7,206 nt of DNA from Bacteroidaceae bacterium (GTDB taxonomy: Bacteria; Bacteroidota; Bacteroidia; Bacteroidales; Bacteroidaceae): NCBI GenBank assembly GCA_024695315.1, contig JAILIJ010000311.1:1-7206 (forward strand). The letters are read 5' to 3'. This document shows positions 6,862 through 7,206 of this stretch, one piece after another. The position numbers and the translations under genes are program-made. The notes under the pieces are model-generated. The model saw nothing but the letters and a program-made list of their open reading frames with translations. It ran no database searches and was not told where the DNA came from. Each line of letters begins with the position of its first letter. Position 1 is the stretch's first letter.

Positions 6862-7206
6862 TTAGAGCATCTTTACATATTCATCAAACAGGAATTCTGT
6901 GTCAACAGGTCCAGAGGCTGCCTCTGGATGGAACTGAGCAGAGAACCAAGGGTTCTTCTTATGCTTTATTCCTTCGTTTGATCCATCATTCATGTTTACG
7001 AATAGTGGTTCCCATTCTGATGGAAGTGTTGTGTCATCTACAGCATATCCATGATTTTGAGAAGTGATGAAACACTTATTAGTACCTACCTGACGTACAG
7101 GCTGGTTGTGTGAACGGTGACCATACTTAAGTTTGTAGATCTTTGCACCTGCAGCCTTAGCAAGCAACTGGTTACCCATACAGATACCCATGCAAGGTCT
7201 TACCTT
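6862..7206 (-). CDS. carA: Carbamoyl-phosphate synthetase small (glutamine amidotransferase) subunit, C-terminal fragment
   Basis: The last 114 codons and stop are present; the N-terminal two thirds lie beyond the right edge, as intact CarA is about 360-380 residues. The fragment is the class I glutamine amidotransferase domain, which hydrolyses glutamine and channels ammonia to CarB. The nucleophile elbow GICMGNQ is visible with its Cys codon at 7180-7182, followed by KLKYGHRSHNQPV and TSQNHGYAV. The other catalytic residues lie in QFHPE near the end (His and Glu of the Cys-His-Glu triad). The elbow has Asn where E. coli has His (GHQ); this is outside the triad. The segments NDGSNEGI and FHPE match the amidotransferase domain of eukaryotic CAD better than E. 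coli CarA (FDGTLQGI, GHPE). The stop is 21 bp from the carB start, so carAB is an operon whose promoter lies upstream of this window. Confidence 0.97.
   Translation of the reverse strand, partial: KVRPCMGICMGNQLLAKAAGAKIYKLKYGHRSHNQPVRQVGTNKCFITSQNHGYAVDDTTLPSEWEPLFVNMNDGSNEGIKHKKNPWFSAQFHPEAASGPVDTEFLFDEYVKML

Overview
The window looks like chromosomal DNA from a Bacteroidales bacterium, most likely a Prevotella-like member of the gut or oral Bacteroidota. Three things suggest this. The proteins have a Bacteroidota flavour. The starts lack Shine-Dalgarno sequences and sit behind A-rich leaders. At least one promoter (1620-1652) matches the phylum-specific TTTG / TAnnTTTG pattern. All six supported genes lie on the minus strand, so the biological order runs from high to low coordinates.

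In transcription order: (1) the 3' third of carA (6862-7206, cut by the window edge) and complete carB (3616-6840), the small and large subunits of glutamine-dependent carbamoyl-phosphate synthetase; (2) trmD (2914-3612), the tRNA m1G37 methyltransferase, starting 3 bp after the carB stop and probably in the same transcript; (3) after a 126-bp gap, a cytoplasmic agmatine deiminase (aguA, 1777-2787); (4) after a 210-bp AT-rich gap that holds a good Bacteroidota promoter, an ATPase of the AAA_14/DUF4143 type (385-1566); (5) after a 139-bp gap that holds a strong palindrome (289-320), the first 81 codons of a pyruvate:ferredoxin oxidoreductase (nifJ, 1-245, cut by the window edge).

Functionally this is mostly housekeeping metabolism. 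CarAB makes carbamoyl phosphate for pyrimidines and arginine. AguA turns agmatine, which derives from arginine, into N-carbamoylputrescine on the way to polyamines. TrmD protects reading frame during translation. NifJ handles anaerobic pyruvate oxidation. The ATPase is the only accessory-type gene. I see no mobile element, CRISPR array, tRNA or rRNA, and no convincing undescribed multigene system. The points most worth a second look are the close resemblance of both CPSase subunits to the eukaryotic CAD type, the palindrome upstream of nifJ, and some substitutions at motif positions in TrmD and the ATPase.
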